Under the pieces are notes generated by a model. That model had not been told where the DNA came from, searched no databases, and saw only the letters and a list, made by a program, of their open reading frames with translations. A stretch of DNA of 32,565 bases from Rhodopirellula sp. (GTDB lineage: Bacteria > Planctomycetota > Planctomycetia > Pirellulales > Pirellulaceae). The stretch spans positions 1 through 32,565 of the forward strand of contig PAAT01000139.1 in assembly GCA_002698965.1 (NCBI GenBank). Reading direction: 5' to 3'. Positions 19,037 through 28,701 of the stretch are shown piece after piece (the first letter of the stretch is position 1; each line of letters opens with the position of its first letter). A program made the position numbers and the translations under genes.

Positions 19037-22000
19037 ATGCTTAAAACAATTATCTCCATCCTGCTTGTTGCGATTTCAACTTTCACAGTCATGGCCGTTG
19101 TGCCACCCAGCGCGCCTGCGCCCGACGCACCAAACATTGCTCCCGCCTCCCCGGACGCTGAAACTCAAATCCGGTCCTTCCAGATTCCCAAGGATTTTTC
19201 AACGCACCTGTTTGCTGCGGAACCGATGCTGGCCAACCCGGTCGCTTTCACCGTCGATAATCAGGGACGAGTCTGGGTTTGTGAGTCTTTTCGTCAAAAC
19301 CGAGGAGTTACGGATAACCGGGAACACAACCAACAATGGCTCGAACGTGACATCTCCGCATTATCCGTTCAGGATCGAATCGACTACCACAAAGAGTTAC
19401 TTGGCGCCAAGCTCTCGGAATATACCAAATACGATGATCAAATCCGCCTGCTTGAAGACAAAGACCAGGATGGTAAAGCTGATTACTCCACCGTCTATGC
19501 CAAACACTTCAATCAAATTGAAGACGGCACAGCGGCCGGCATTTTAGTCCGCGGAAACAGCGTCTATATGACATGTATTCCTCACCTTTGGCAACTCGAG
19601 GACACCGACCATGATAACCTTGCCGACAAACGAAAAGCCCTCCACTCGGGCTACGGTGTACGGGTAGCATTCCGAGGCCATGACTCGCATGGGCTGATTA
19701 TGGGCCCCGATGGACGACTCTACTTCTCCATCGGCGATCGCGGTTACAACATCGAATTTGAAGGCCAAAAGCACTTCGATCCAAGAAGTGGGGCTGTTTT
19801 CCGTTGCGAACCCGATGGAAGCGATTTGGAAGTGTTTGCCACGGGACTGCGGAACCCTCAGGAACTGGCATTTGACCAATACGGCAATCTGTTTACCGGT
19901 GATAACAACTCCGATTCAGGAGACCGGGCTCGCTGGGTTCATGTCGTTCAGGATGGAGACACCGGCTGGCGAATGGAATACCAATACCTCTCTGACCGGG
20001 GCCCTTTCAACCGCGAAAAAATATGGCACCCCTACAACGAAGATACGCCGGCTTATATCGTGCCGCCGATTCGCAACTTTGCCGACGGTCCCTCCGGTCT
20101 GGTCTATTACCCCGGCACTGGAATGCCGAACCAATTCAATGATACCTTCCTTTTATGCGACTTCCGTGGCGGACCAAATAACAGTGGGGTTCGAAGCCTC
20201 AAAGTAGAACCGAACGGAGCGACCTTCAAAGTAGTAGAGAATGCGCAACCATTTTGGAAAATTCTGGCTACCGATATCGCATTTGCTCCTGCAGGAGGAA
20301 TCTATCTGTCAGACTGGGTGAACGGCTGGAATGGGGAAGGCAAAGGCCGAATCTACCATTTCAAGCCCACAAGTGAAGAAGTGCTGAAAACTGCACAAGA
20401 AACCACTAAATTGCTCTCACAGGACTGGTCCAAACTGAAACCTGTAAATCTCGAAGCATTACTCAGCCATGCCGATTATCGTGTGCGACTGGAGTCTCAA
20501 CTCGAACTCGTCAACCGTAAATCCCATGTCGTCTTTACCAAAGTCCTCACAGAGTCTGACAATGTACTGGCGCAACTTCACAGCCTGTGGGGGATGGGGA
20601 TTTTAGCTCGCCATGGCTTTTTTGAAACGGAAGTAAAAAAGGCTCTTCTTAATTTCCTTTCGGAGGATTACTCGATTGAACTGCGATCTCAAGTGCTCAA
20701 TCTCCTTGGTGACCTGCAAGTTAAAAGTGCTGAAAAGACACTGCTTGAAGTTATTAAAGCCGACGATGCCCGATTGAAGTTCTTCGCCGCTAAAGCCCTT
20801 GGAAAGATTCAAAGTCAAAAAGCCTTCGGTGCCTTTGTTACTTTATTAGAAGAGAATCAAGACCAAGATCCGGTTCTACGTCATGCCGGAATCATGGGAC
20901 TTGTAGGAACCGACAATGCCGAACAGATTGTTCAACTGAAACTACATGCGTCCCGTTCAGTCCGAGTAGCGGCTGTCGTGGCTTTGCGTCGACTGGAAGA
21001 TCCATCGATTGCCCAATTCCTTGACGATACCGATGCACGCATTGTGCTCGAAGCGGCTCGTGCTATTCATGATCTACCGATAGTTGGAGCCCTCGAGGCT
21101 TTGGCCAATGCGGAATCCCAGATCACGTCTCACCCGGAAACCGGCCGTCGTATTCTTAACGCCAACTTCCGTTTGGGAACCGCCGAACGAGCTGATCTTG
21201 TAGCTCGTATTGCCGGTGATTCACAAGTCCACGACTCACTTCGCACTATCGCCATCGAGATGCTGGCAAACTGGACTGAGCCATCCGCGCGAGATCATGT
21301 GCTTGGATTCTGGCGTCCGCTAGAAAAGCGTGATCGAAACATCGCTCGCGTAGCGATGATTAATCATCTAGGGGGAATCCTATCAGGCAGCGACTTGGTA
21401 CGTTCAGCCGGCATTAAAACAGCTGCCAGTTTAGGGATAGAAGAAGCTGGCCCGATCCTGATGGAAGTACTAATCAATATGGAAGCCGAGGGACAATCCC
21501 GAGCCGTTGCACTTTCGGCTTTAGGCGCGATAAAACACCCTGATTTTAAAGAAACCGTAGCCAGACACCTCGAGGATGAAATCGCTGAAGTTCGAATTCA
21601 GGCCCGCCATGAATTAATCTCCATCGACGCTACCAAGGCAGTGAGCATTCTCGAGGCCGCTATTGAGTCAAAAAACCTCATCGAACGTCAGGCTGCCTTC
21701 CGCGACCTGGCTTTGCTAGATTCGGATGCCGCTGCAAACGTTCTATTAGCAGGCGTAGAACGTTTGAAAAGTAACCAATTACCCGCGGACACAAGAGTTG
21801 ATGTTCGGGTAGCCGCCCGACATTCTCAATCTGAAGCTGTGAAAAATGCCCTCGCTGATTATGAAGCGTCATTGGATGCCAACGATGTCACCGCTCAATT
21901 CCTTGATAGTTTGGAAGGTGGAAATGCTGAGCGAGGCAAGAAGATCTTCTACGAACGAACTCAGGTTTCCTGTGTACGCTGTCACAAATTTAATGGTCGC

Positions 22001-22339
22001 GGCGGAGATGTAGGACCGGTTCTAGATAAACTTGGCCAGGAAAAGAGTCGTAAGTATTTGCTGGAGGCGATCGTAGAGCCAAATGCGGCTATTGCGAAGA
22101 ACTTTGAAAGCCTAACGATTGTAGATCTCGATGGCATTATCACGACCGGAGTGGTTAAATCTAACAATGATGAATCTATCGAACTGTTAACAGCCGAAGG
22201 GAAGCGAGTGGAAATTGCGAAAGATGATATCGACTTTCAAAAACAGTCTAAATCGCCGATGCCTGAGGACCTTGTAAAGCATCTGTCACTTGACGATGTT
22301 CGAGATCTGGTCGAATTCCTGAAACTTGGCGTCGAATAA
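19037..22339 (+). CDS. PVC-type membrane-bound dehydrogenase / HEAT repeat / cytochrome c fusion
   Basis: A 1,100-residue exported protein of a type abundant in planctomycetes. Order from the ATG at 19037: signal peptide 1-19 (LKTIISILLVAISTFTVMA); a sugar-dehydrogenase-like beta-propeller about 45-450 (FSTHLFAAEPMLANPVAFTVD, ATGLRNPQELAFDQYGNLFTGDN); HEAT-like helical repeats about 475-920; a C-terminal cytochrome c-like domain with heme motif CVRCH at 979-983, followed by GRGGDVGPVLDKLG and VEPNAAIAKNFES. The domains correspond to TIGR02604, HEAT and TIGR02603 families. The likely role is periplasmic oxidation of an unknown, possibly sugar, substrate with electron transfer to the heme. A longer start at 18974 would overlap aroH by 28 bases and spoil the signal peptide. 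No ribosome binding site is visible. The second PSCyt/DUF1501 pair follows 155 bases downstream. Confidence 0.88.
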   Translation: MLKTIISILLVAISTFTVMAVVPPSAPAPDAPNIAPASPDAETQIRSFQIPKDFSTHLFAAEPMLANPVAFTVDNQGRVWVCESFRQNRGVTDNREHNQQWLERDISALSVQDRIDYHKELLGAKLSEYTKYDDQIRLLEDKDQDGKADYSTVYAKHFNQIEDGTAAGILVRGNSVYMTCIPHLWQLEDTDHDNLADKRKALHSGYGVRVAFRGHDSHGLIMGPDGRLYFSIGDRGYNIEFEGQKHFDPRSGAVFRCEPDGSDLEVFATGLRNPQELAFDQYGNLFTGDNNSDSGDRARWVHVVQDGDTGWRMEYQYLSDRGPFNREKIWHPYNEDTPAYIVPPIRNFADGPSGLVYYPGTGMPNQFNDTFLLCDFRGGPNNSGVRSLKVEPNGATFKVVENAQPFWKILATDIAFAPAGGIYLSDWVNGWNGEGKGRIYHFKPTSEEVLKTAQETTKLLSQDWSKLKPVNLEALLSHADYRVRLESQLELVNRKSHVVFTKVLTESDNVLAQLHSLWGMGILARHGFFETEVKKALLNFLSEDYSIELRSQVLNLLGDLQVKSAEKTLLEVIKADDARLKFFAAKALGKIQSQKAFGAFVTLLEENQDQDPVLRHAGIMGLVGTDNAEQIVQLKLHASRSVRVAAVVALRRLEDPSIAQFLDDTDARIVLEAARAIHDLPIVGALEALANAESQITSHPETGRRILNANFRLGTAERADLVARIAGDSQVHDSLRTIAIEMLANWTEPSARDHVLGFWRPLEKRDRNIARVAMINHLGGILSGSDLVRSAGIKTAASLGIEEAGPILMEVLINMEAEGQSRAVALSALGAIKHPDFKETVARHLEDEIAEVRIQARHELISIDATKAVSILEAAIESKNLIERQAAFRDLALLDSDAAANVLLAGVERLKSNQLPADTRVDVRVAARHSQSEAVKNALADYEASLDANDVTAQFLDSLEGGNAERGKKIFYERTQVSCVRCHKFNGRGGDVGPVLDKLGQEKSRKYLLEAIVEPNAAIAKNFESLTIVDLDGIITTGVVKSNNDESIELLTAEGKRVEIAKDDIDFQKQSKSPMPEDLVKHLSLDDVRDLVEFLKLGVE

Positions 22340-22494
22340 GCTACATCTGCTCTGAAGGCCTGAAAAGTTTCAAAGCATGACTAAATGAAGGCTTGTTCCT
22401 AGAATTCTCGATGTGCGGGACCGGCTATTTTATTAGAATAAATGAAGTAAATTAGCCTTTTTCACGGTGTTTCTAAATCTAGTTACCTATCCTA

Positions 22495-24996
22495 ATGCCT
22501 AGCATGAGTTCCCTTCCACGACTGACAGCTTCTTTCCTACTTCTGGCAGTAGTCTCTGCGCAGGGAGTATTAGCCGATAATGATGACAAAGCTGGCCAGG
22601 TATTCTTCGAGAAAAAGATCCGACCCGTACTGGCGCGCTACTGCTACGAATGCCATGGAAAAGAAAAGCAGGAAAGCGATCTTCGCCTGGACAACTACAA
22701 AGACCTGCTGCGTGGTGGTGGGACTGGCCCAGCCGTTGTTCCTAACAATCTGGACGAAAGTTTGATTATTCATGTACTGAAATATGAAGACGAAGAGCTT
22801 CAAATGCCACCCGAGCAAAAGCTGAGTGATGAAATCATCGATGATTTTGTAAAGTGGATCGAAATGGGAGCTCCTCATCCCGATGCATCCGAAACAATGA
22901 TCGAACCAAGAAAATCTGGCGTGGACTGGGAAACGGAACGAGAATTCTGGTCTTTCCAATCTATCAAGGACCCGTCGGTCCCAGCCACCAAAGACACCCG
23001 CTGGCCAACACAAACGCTCGACAGTTTTATTCTTGCAGGGCTGGAGCAGCGGGGACTCACACCCGCTCCACAAGCAAGCAAAACAATCCTTATCCGCCGA
23101 GTGACATTTGCCCTAACAGGGCTACCACCTAAGCCCGAAGAAGTGGACGCATTTTTAGCCGATAAATCTGCCGACGCATATAAAAAACTGATTAACCGCC
23201 TTTTAGATAGCTCAGCCTATGGTGAACGTTGGGGACGGTTTTGGCTCGATGTGGTTCGTTACGCAGACTCCAATGGTCTGGATGAAAACATCGCTCATGG
23301 AAATGCCTGGCGTTATCGCGACTATGTCATCAAGGCCTTTAACGATGACATGCCTTTCGATCAGTTCATTACCGAACAACTCGCTGGCGACCTCATGGAA
23401 AGCTCTGATGACATTGCAGTCACCAATCGTCGACTGGTGGGCACAGGCTTTCTCGTACTCGGTCCCAAGGTATTAGCCGAAGGCGATGAAGAAAAACTGG
23501 CCATGGACATCATCGATGAACAGATTGATACGATTGGCAGAACATTCATGGGAATGACGATCGGATGTGCTCGATGCCACGACCATAAATTCGATCCTAT
23601 CTCTACGGAAGATTATTATGCTCTGGCAAGCATTCTCAAAAGCACCCGCACCATGGAGTCCTACAAACGGATTGCCAAGTGGAATGAAAACGAGGTGTTC
23701 ACCCCGGAAGCCAAAGCTAACTATGAAGAAGTTACCGTTCAGATCGGTCAAATTCAGGAGCAAGTTGAAGCTGCGACCAACCAAGCCAATCAAGAGCTAC
23801 TAGCGAGACTCAACGTAGAAACCTTACCGGAAAAGCCTGCCGAGCAATATAGTGCCGAGCACCAAAAAGCCATCGAAGAGCTCAATCAGCAAATAGAGAA
23901 GCTCCGGGTAGCGCGTGGTGAAATCCCGACGGCCATGGGCGTGAAAGAGGCAGAACCGATTGATCTCAAAGTGCATATTCGCGGATCTCATTTGGCTTTA
24001 GGAAAACAAGTCTCGCGCCGTATGCCACAAATCTTCACGCATTCCACTGAATTTCCAATCCCTGCTGCTCAGAGTGGTCGACTGCAGTTAGCAAACTGGC
24101 TCACGAATGAATCGCATCCGCTCACGGCTCGAGTTTTAGCTAATCGGCTTTGGCGATGGCATTTTGGAAACGGATTACAGGGCTCGACCGATAACTTCGG
24201 CAATCTGGGAGATGTACCCATAAATCCTGAACTATTAGACCACGCCGCACAGCAACTGCTCAAAAACAACTGGTCTATTAAGGACTGGCACCGCTGGGTG
24301 ATGAATTCGTCCACCTATAAAATGAGCAGTCATTATGATGCCGGAGGCAGCCAGCAAGATCCTGAGAATACATCTCTTTGGCGTTTCCCCGTAAGACGAC
24401 TTGAAGCTGAGAGTATTCGAGACTCAGTTCTGGCTGTCAGTGGTATGCTAGATCGCGAGATGGGTGGCAGCATGTTACACGTAAAGAATCGTGAATTTCT
24501 TTTTGACCACACTAGTAAAGATAATACGGATTACAGTTCGCTGCGTCGAAGCGTCTACCTCCCGGTCATTCGCAACAATCTTTATGACTTCTTCCAACTT
24601 TTCGACTTCAATGATGCCTCCGTTATCAATGGAAATCGAGCAACCACGACGGTAGCGCCTCAGGCCCTTTTCATGATGAACAGTCCGCTTGTGGAAGAAG
24701 CGAGTTGCCGGTTGGCTCACCATCTCCAGACTGTCCCTGAAAAACAACAAATCACTCAGCTTTACAGAATGGCACTCGGGCGTTTACCAAGTAAGGGGGA
24801 GCTTTCCACAGCACGAAGATACCTCAAGCAATTTCTCTTAACGCCGGTCATCTCTGTTTCGTTGAAAACTGACGCTGCTGAAGAAGATGCGGTAAATGAG
24901 GATGAAATGAAAAAGCCGATGACACCTGAGTTTCAAGCTCTCAAGCTTCTATGCCACAGCATCCTGGCGAGTAACGAGTTTATCTATATTAAATAA
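22495..24996 (+). CDS. PSCyt1-PSCyt2-PSD1 cytochrome protein (second copy, compact)
   Basis: An 833-residue exported planctomycete cytochrome-type protein. Signal peptide 1-27 (LTASFLLLAVVSAQGVLA); PSCyt1 with heme motif CYECH at 50-54; PSCyt2 (DUF1549) from about 165 with the GERWGRFWLDVVRYADSNG block and a second CARCH at 358-362; a glutamate/glutamine-rich probable coiled coil about 410-480; PSD1 (DUF1553) about 535-830 with HPLTARVLANRLWRWHFGNG and TTTVAPQALFMMNSPLV. Unlike the other copy at 9053-12373, it has no inserted carbohydrate-binding-like domains. No ribosome binding site is seen before the ATG at 22495; Met4 is an alternative. The DUF1501 gene follows after 9 bases, so the two are surely co-transcribed. 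Confidence 0.92.
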   Translation: MPSMSSLPRLTASFLLLAVVSAQGVLADNDDKAGQVFFEKKIRPVLARYCYECHGKEKQESDLRLDNYKDLLRGGGTGPAVVPNNLDESLIIHVLKYEDEELQMPPEQKLSDEIIDDFVKWIEMGAPHPDASETMIEPRKSGVDWETEREFWSFQSIKDPSVPATKDTRWPTQTLDSFILAGLEQRGLTPAPQASKTILIRRVTFALTGLPPKPEEVDAFLADKSADAYKKLINRLLDSSAYGERWGRFWLDVVRYADSNGLDENIAHGNAWRYRDYVIKAFNDDMPFDQFITEQLAGDLMESSDDIAVTNRRLVGTGFLVLGPKVLAEGDEEKLAMDIIDEQIDTIGRTFMGMTIGCARCHDHKFDPISTEDYYALASILKSTRTMESYKRIAKWNENEVFTPEAKANYEEVTVQIGQIQEQVEAATNQANQELLARLNVETLPEKPAEQYSAEHQKAIEELNQQIEKLRVARGEIPTAMGVKEAEPIDLKVHIRGSHLALGKQVSRRMPQIFTHSTEFPIPAAQSGRLQLANWLTNESHPLTARVLANRLWRWHFGNGLQGSTDNFGNLGDVPINPELLDHAAQQLLKNNWSIKDWHRWVMNSSTYKMSSHYDAGGSQQDPENTSLWRFPVRRLEAESIRDSVLAVSGMLDREMGGSMLHVKNREFLFDHTSKDNTDYSSLRRSVYLPVIRNNLYDFFQLFDFNDASVINGNRATTTVAPQALFMMNSPLVEEASCRLAHHLQTVPEKQQITQLYRMALGRLPSKGELSTARRYLKQFLLTPVISVSLKTDAAEEDAVNEDEMKKPMTPEFQALKLLCHSILASNEFIYIK

Positions 24997-25005
24997 GTAC
25001 TAAGC

Positions 25006-26481
25006 ATGACCAGTTCAAAACACCATCGCAATCGCTGCTACTCCGGCCCCAACCATTGCGCTGATCGACAGGATTTATCAAGACGTTCTTTTTTTAAGTC
25101 TTCAACATTAAAAACAACCGCACTCGGATTTGGGCATCTGGCTTTAAGCTCATTGATTCATGAAAGTGCCAAAGGAGTTGCACTCAATCCATTGGCACAA
25201 AAACGTACCCATGGGCCGGCCAGAGCCAAGCGAGTCATTTTCTTATTTATGAAAGGTGGGCCATCAGGAGTTGATACATTTGATTACAAACCTCAACTCC
25301 AAAAAGATGATGGTAAAGAGTTGCCGTTTGATAAACCACGGGTGCAGTTTGGTGAAACGGGAAAGCTGATGAAGTCTCCGTGGAAGTTCCGCCCCTACGG
25401 AGAGAACGGTATCATGGTCAGTGAGCTGTTTCCCCATGTAGCCAAGCGTATCGATGACCTGTGCCTTCTCAACAGTGTCCATGGTACGAATGCAGCGCAC
25501 GGCGGAGCATCCCTCAAATTACACACTGGCAGCGACAACTTTGTACGCCCAAGTATGGGCTCCTGGGTAACTTACGGACTCGGAACAGAAAACCAAAACC
25601 TGCCTGCTTTCGTCACCATCTGCCCCACCTTGGCGCATGGTGGTTTGAAGAACTGGAGTTCTGCCTTTCTGCCGGCTGACTATCAAGGCACCCCTCTTGG
25701 GGTGGCCAGCCAACCCTCGACCAACGCCAAGGTTAAATACACGCAAAATAGAAGAGTTTCACGTAAACAACAGCGTATTCAGTTGGATTTGCTACGGCAA
25801 ATGAACGAGCAACATCTAGAGGGGTTGGGGCCCAATCAGGAATTAGAAGGACGTATCAACAGTTTTGAACTGGCATTTCGTATGCAAAATCAGGTTCCAG
25901 AGGTATTAGATATCTCCGGCGAGACAGAAGAAACTCATCGACTATATGGTCTGGACGGTGAGATGACCAAGGACTTCGGGCGACAATGTCTACTGGCCCG
26001 TCGCTTTGCCGAGCGAGGAGTCAGGTTTATACAAATCACACATAGTGACAGTTTTGTCCAGTGGGATCAGCACGGTGATTTAGTCAAAGGGCACACGAAG
26101 AACGCTCTGGAAGTAGATCAACCGATTGCAGCTTTGCTTACCGATCTGAAACGCCGAGGATTGCTTGAAGACACGCTTGTCCTGTGGGGAGGCGAATTTG
26201 GGAGGACACCTGTCATGCAGGGCTCTAATGGTCGTGATCACAATCCGGAAGGCTTTACAATGTGGATGGCCGGCGGAGGAGTCAAAGGCGGTTATCAATA
26301 CGGGGCCACTGACGAGTACGGATACTACGCTCAGGAAAATAAGATGCACGTTAACGACCTGCATGCAACGCTGCTCCATGCTGTTGGGCTTGACCACAGT
26401 CAACTGACTTATCGCTATGCCGGCCGTGACTTCCGCCTGACGGATGTTAGTGGAAATGTTGCCACTGATATTTTTGCGTAA
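25006..26481 (+). CDS. DUF1501 family exported protein (second copy)
   Basis: A 491-residue DUF1501 protein paired with the preceding PSCyt/PSD1 gene. A good twin-arginine signal is present: [10 protein letters not shown] at about residues 25-34, followed by an uncharged stretch ending near SLIHESAKG, so folded export by Tat is expected. Family signatures: [21 protein letters not shown], the [12 protein letters not shown] block, [23 protein letters not shown] and [15 protein letters not shown]. The fold is related to alkaline phosphatase-like enzymes but the activity is unproven. It lies 9 bases after the upstream stop and 66 bases before the esterase gene. No Shine-Dalgarno sequence precedes the ATG. 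It is clearly paralogous to the 7517-9022 protein, with different signal sequence and C-terminus. Confidence 0.92.
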   Translation: MTSSKHHRNRCYSGPNHCADRQDLSRRSFFKSSTLKTTALGFGHLALSSLIHESAKGVALNPLAQKRTHGPARAKRVIFLFMKGGPSGVDTFDYKPQLQKDDGKELPFDKPRVQFGETGKLMKSPWKFRPYGENGIMVSELFPHVAKRIDDLCLLNSVHGTNAAHGGASLKLHTGSDNFVRPSMGSWVTYGLGTENQNLPAFVTICPTLAHGGLKNWSSAFLPADYQGTPLGVASQPSTNAKVKYTQNRRVSRKQQRIQLDLLRQMNEQHLEGLGPNQELEGRINSFELAFRMQNQVPEVLDISGETEETHRLYGLDGEMTKDFGRQCLLARRFAERGVRFIQITHSDSFVQWDQHGDLVKGHTKNALEVDQPIAALLTDLKRRGLLEDTLVLWGGEFGRTPVMQGSNGRDHNPEGFTMWMAGGGVKGGYQYGATDEYGYYAQENKMHVNDLHATLLHAVGLDHSQLTYRYAGRDFRLTDVSGNVATDIFA

Positions 26482-26547
26482 TTTCAAACCAACTCTGACG
26501 CTCCAGAGTTTCACTAGGCTTACCGACAACAAAGAAAGCATGCCTTG

Positions 26548-27828
26548 ATGTCTGCAACTTTTAATACGGAACGACTACAACGACTCTCCACCACAGCCCA
26601 ACTGGAAATCGACCAACAGCGAATCGCTGGATGTGCCGTTGGCGTTGGTAACGAAAATGGTCTGCAGTTGGAAAGCTACCAAGGTCTGGCAAATGCTGAA
26701 GACTCCATTCCGGTTTCTGCTGATACGCTGTTTCGTATCGCCTCCATGACCAAACCAATTACCAGCGTGGCGATTATGATGCTTTATGAACGTGGGAAGT
26801 TCCTACTGGATGATGCTGTCGAGAGATATATGCCGGAATTCTCTAATATGCAGGTCTTCAGTGGACAACGTGATGAACAAGGTAATGCCTTAACGCGTCC
26901 GGCCAAATCATCGATCACCATTCGCCAACTGCTTTCTCATAGCTCTGGAATTGGTTACAGTTTCAGTCATCCAAAACTTGCTGGCTATTACAACGAATCC
27001 AATATTCGCGATTGGGGCTACAGTGACAGTACAACAATTAAAGATGTTGTACTGAGAATAGCGGAGCAACCACTGGCATTCGATCCTGGTACCCGCTGGC
27101 TCTATGGGTTGAACACAGATGTACTTGGACGCCTGGTGGAAATCCTCTCAGGTAGGAGCTTTGCTGATTTTCTGCAGGCTGAAGTATTCGAGCCGCTAGC
27201 GATGAACAATACGACGTTTTATCCTGATACCCAACAGGCAGCACGATTGTCTCGAGTTTACACGCCGGATGTTACCACCGATCGTTATGACGATATCAGC
27301 TTTTGGGCCGCTAAACAGGAATTCAATATCCCGGAAGGTGCCGGACTAAGGAGATTAAGCAAAACTGAGTTGGAATGTCTTGTTAACGTTGACTTTGATG
27401 TTGTACATTCTCCGGAACGCGGGGAGCAAACATATTATTCCGGCGGAGCAGGCTTACATTCGACGCTCCGGGACTACAGTAATTTCTGCCAGATGATGGT
27501 GTCTGGTGGTAAATATCAGGGATCCACCATCCTCAGTGGCACAAGCATCGACCTTATGCGTTCAAACAATATCGGTGATTTGAATATCACGCTCGGAGGG
27601 AGCCCCAGCGATAAGTTCGGCTTGGGCTTTGGTATTATTCAGGATACGGGTGCTCAGCCGTTTTTGAGTGCTGCCGGAAATTACTACTGGGGCGGGGCTT
27701 ATAACACTCGGTTCTTTCTGGATCCGGTCCATCGACTTTATACTATTTCGCTGACCCAGCTATATCCAAATTTTCACTGTGATATAAACAACCGATTAAT
27801 GGGCCTAACGTATCAGGCCCTAGAATAG
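26548..27828 (+). CDS. Beta-lactamase-fold serine hydrolase (EstB-like esterase)
   Basis: A 426-residue member of the class C beta-lactamase/esterase family (PF00144). Catalytic features: Ser66-Met-Thr-Lys69 (the SxxK motif in FRIASMTKP), Tyr186 in WLYGLNTDVLG where family esterases carry the second catalytic Tyr, and WGGAYNTRF near the C-terminus in the position of the KTG-like motif. The pattern is nearer to EstB-type carboxylesterases than to true beta-lactamases, so antibiotic resistance is unlikely. No signal peptide is visible, implying a cytoplasmic enzyme. The ATG at 26548 is preferred over the TTG directly before it. It follows the second DUF1501 gene by 66 bases on the same strand and may belong to that operon, suggesting deesterification of a compound handled by the cluster (inference). 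Confidence 0.86.
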   Translation: MSATFNTERLQRLSTTAQLEIDQQRIAGCAVGVGNENGLQLESYQGLANAEDSIPVSADTLFRIASMTKPITSVAIMMLYERGKFLLDDAVERYMPEFSNMQVFSGQRDEQGNALTRPAKSSITIRQLLSHSSGIGYSFSHPKLAGYYNESNIRDWGYSDSTTIKDVVLRIAEQPLAFDPGTRWLYGLNTDVLGRLVEILSGRSFADFLQAEVFEPLAMNNTTFYPDTQQAARLSRVYTPDVTTDRYDDISFWAAKQEFNIPEGAGLRRLSKTELECLVNVDFDVVHSPERGEQTYYSGGAGLHSTLRDYSNFCQMMVSGGKYQGSTILSGTSIDLMRSNNIGDLNITLGGSPSDKFGLGFGIIQDTGAQPFLSAAGNYYWGGAYNTRFFLDPVHRLYTISLTQLYPNFHCDINNRLMGLTYQALE

Positions 27829-27847
27829 CCTCCCCCATAGCTTGTGC

Positions 27848-27875
27848 TTGACGAGCAGGCACGGTGAGATATTCT
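27848..27875 (+). promoter_or_regulatory. Promoter of tRNA-Arg
   Basis: TTGACG at 27848-27853 and TATTCT at 27870-27875 with a 16-base spacer, ending 34 bases before the tRNA. The -35 hexamer and spacer length are identical to those of the 16S promoter in this window. Confidence 0.6.
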
Positions 27876-27889
27876 TACTCTTATTATAT

Positions 27890-27909
27890 GACGTCGAATT
27901 TTTGACGAC

Positions 27910-27912
<3 letters not shown>
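27890..27912 (+). repeat. Inverted repeat overlapping the tRNA 5' end
   Basis: GACGTCG (27890-27896) and CGACGTC (27906-27912) form a perfect 7-bp stem with a 9-base loop. The right arm includes the first three bases of the mature tRNA, so the precursor could fold in competition with the acceptor stem, or the repeat could be a protein-binding dyad. Confidence 0.45.
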
Positions 27913-27982
<70 letters not shown>

Positions 27983-28106
27983 CTTTTTTTGTTTGTTCAA
28001 GAGCGCAACAAAAAACAGAGCCATCCCAAACGGGGAAACCTCTGCCGTTGTTTATAACCAGGGGGACACTTGTTCTATCAATGCCCGCTGTCTGCTAGAA
28101 CCTGTC

Positions 28107-28235
28107 TCAGCTCTTGGTTTTCTGTCGTCCCTGAATCACCTTCTGCTCTTCACGACGTAAGCCATAGAACATCGTACCTGCCACGGCTAGTTCGATTACC
28201 CAAGCTGTGAGTCCTGCCATTAGTGGATCCATCAT
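28107..28235 (-). CDS. Possible 42-residue single-span membrane protein
   Basis: A short frame starting MMDPLMAG, with a hydrophobic span about residues 6-26 (MAGLTAWVIELAVAGTMFYGL) and a basic tail (RREEQKVIQGRQKTKS), a layout normal for small inner-membrane proteins. AGGTGA lies a few bases upstream of the paired ATG codons. I do not recognise it. It is isolated between the tRNA and phoB, on the minus strand. Reading from an upstream TTG at 28298 would give 63 residues. Codon evidence is too short to be decisive. Confidence 0.35.
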   Translation of the reverse strand: MMDPLMAGLTAWVIELAVAGTMFYGLRREEQKVIQGRQKTKS

Positions 28236-28701
28236 ATCACCTGTCTTTTTGAGTTGTTCTTCAACTACTAATTTGGTTGGTTCAGTTACGGCTCTCAATT
28301 AGTTGTTACATATTTATCTGATATTACAAGCGATTTCTATACCGGAATCCCGTATTTAATACCCTACCAACAACATTAGTGGGGTTATTTAACACTTTAA
28401 TTGCCATGGATTAACACTCTATAAAGACAAATCTGCCTCCCTAATAAGCTAACTAGTGACATTAAGGGAAAAATCCGTACCTTAGATTGCATTTCTTTCA
28501 TTGCCTGTACTGCGAAATACAGCAACTTAAAAAAATGCAAATTTTTATTCGTTATGGGAATGGCGGTACAATCGATCGAATCGCTTCATCTACACCTAGG
28601 CACAATCCCTTCACCAGCAAGCTAGCAAACTAAAGCCGATTTTTCAGATAAGGCCTGACCGGCCAAACACATAACGACAGCTTCTTCCAAGCTCTAGCTT
28701 T
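28236..28701. other. Intergenic region between the small ORF and phoB
   Basis: About 460 bases, A/T-rich, with no supported gene. It contains the 3' end of the phoB transcript; only a weak AGCTT/AAGCT stem near 28679-28693 was seen, with no T-run, so it is not called a terminator. Confidence 0.4.

Noticed and set aside
22570..23073. 167-codon frame on the minus strand
   Set aside because: It is the antisense shadow of the second PSCyt gene, whose heme and DUF1549 motifs settle the strand.
26080..26541. 153-codon frame on the minus strand
   Set aside because: It is antisense to the DUF1501 gene, whose family motifs continue through this region.
26548..27828. Reading the serine hydrolase as an antibiotic-resistance beta-lactamase
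   Set aside because: It lacks a signal peptide and has the YGLNTDVLG and WGGAYNT motifs of EstB-type esterases rather than those of class C beta-lactamases.
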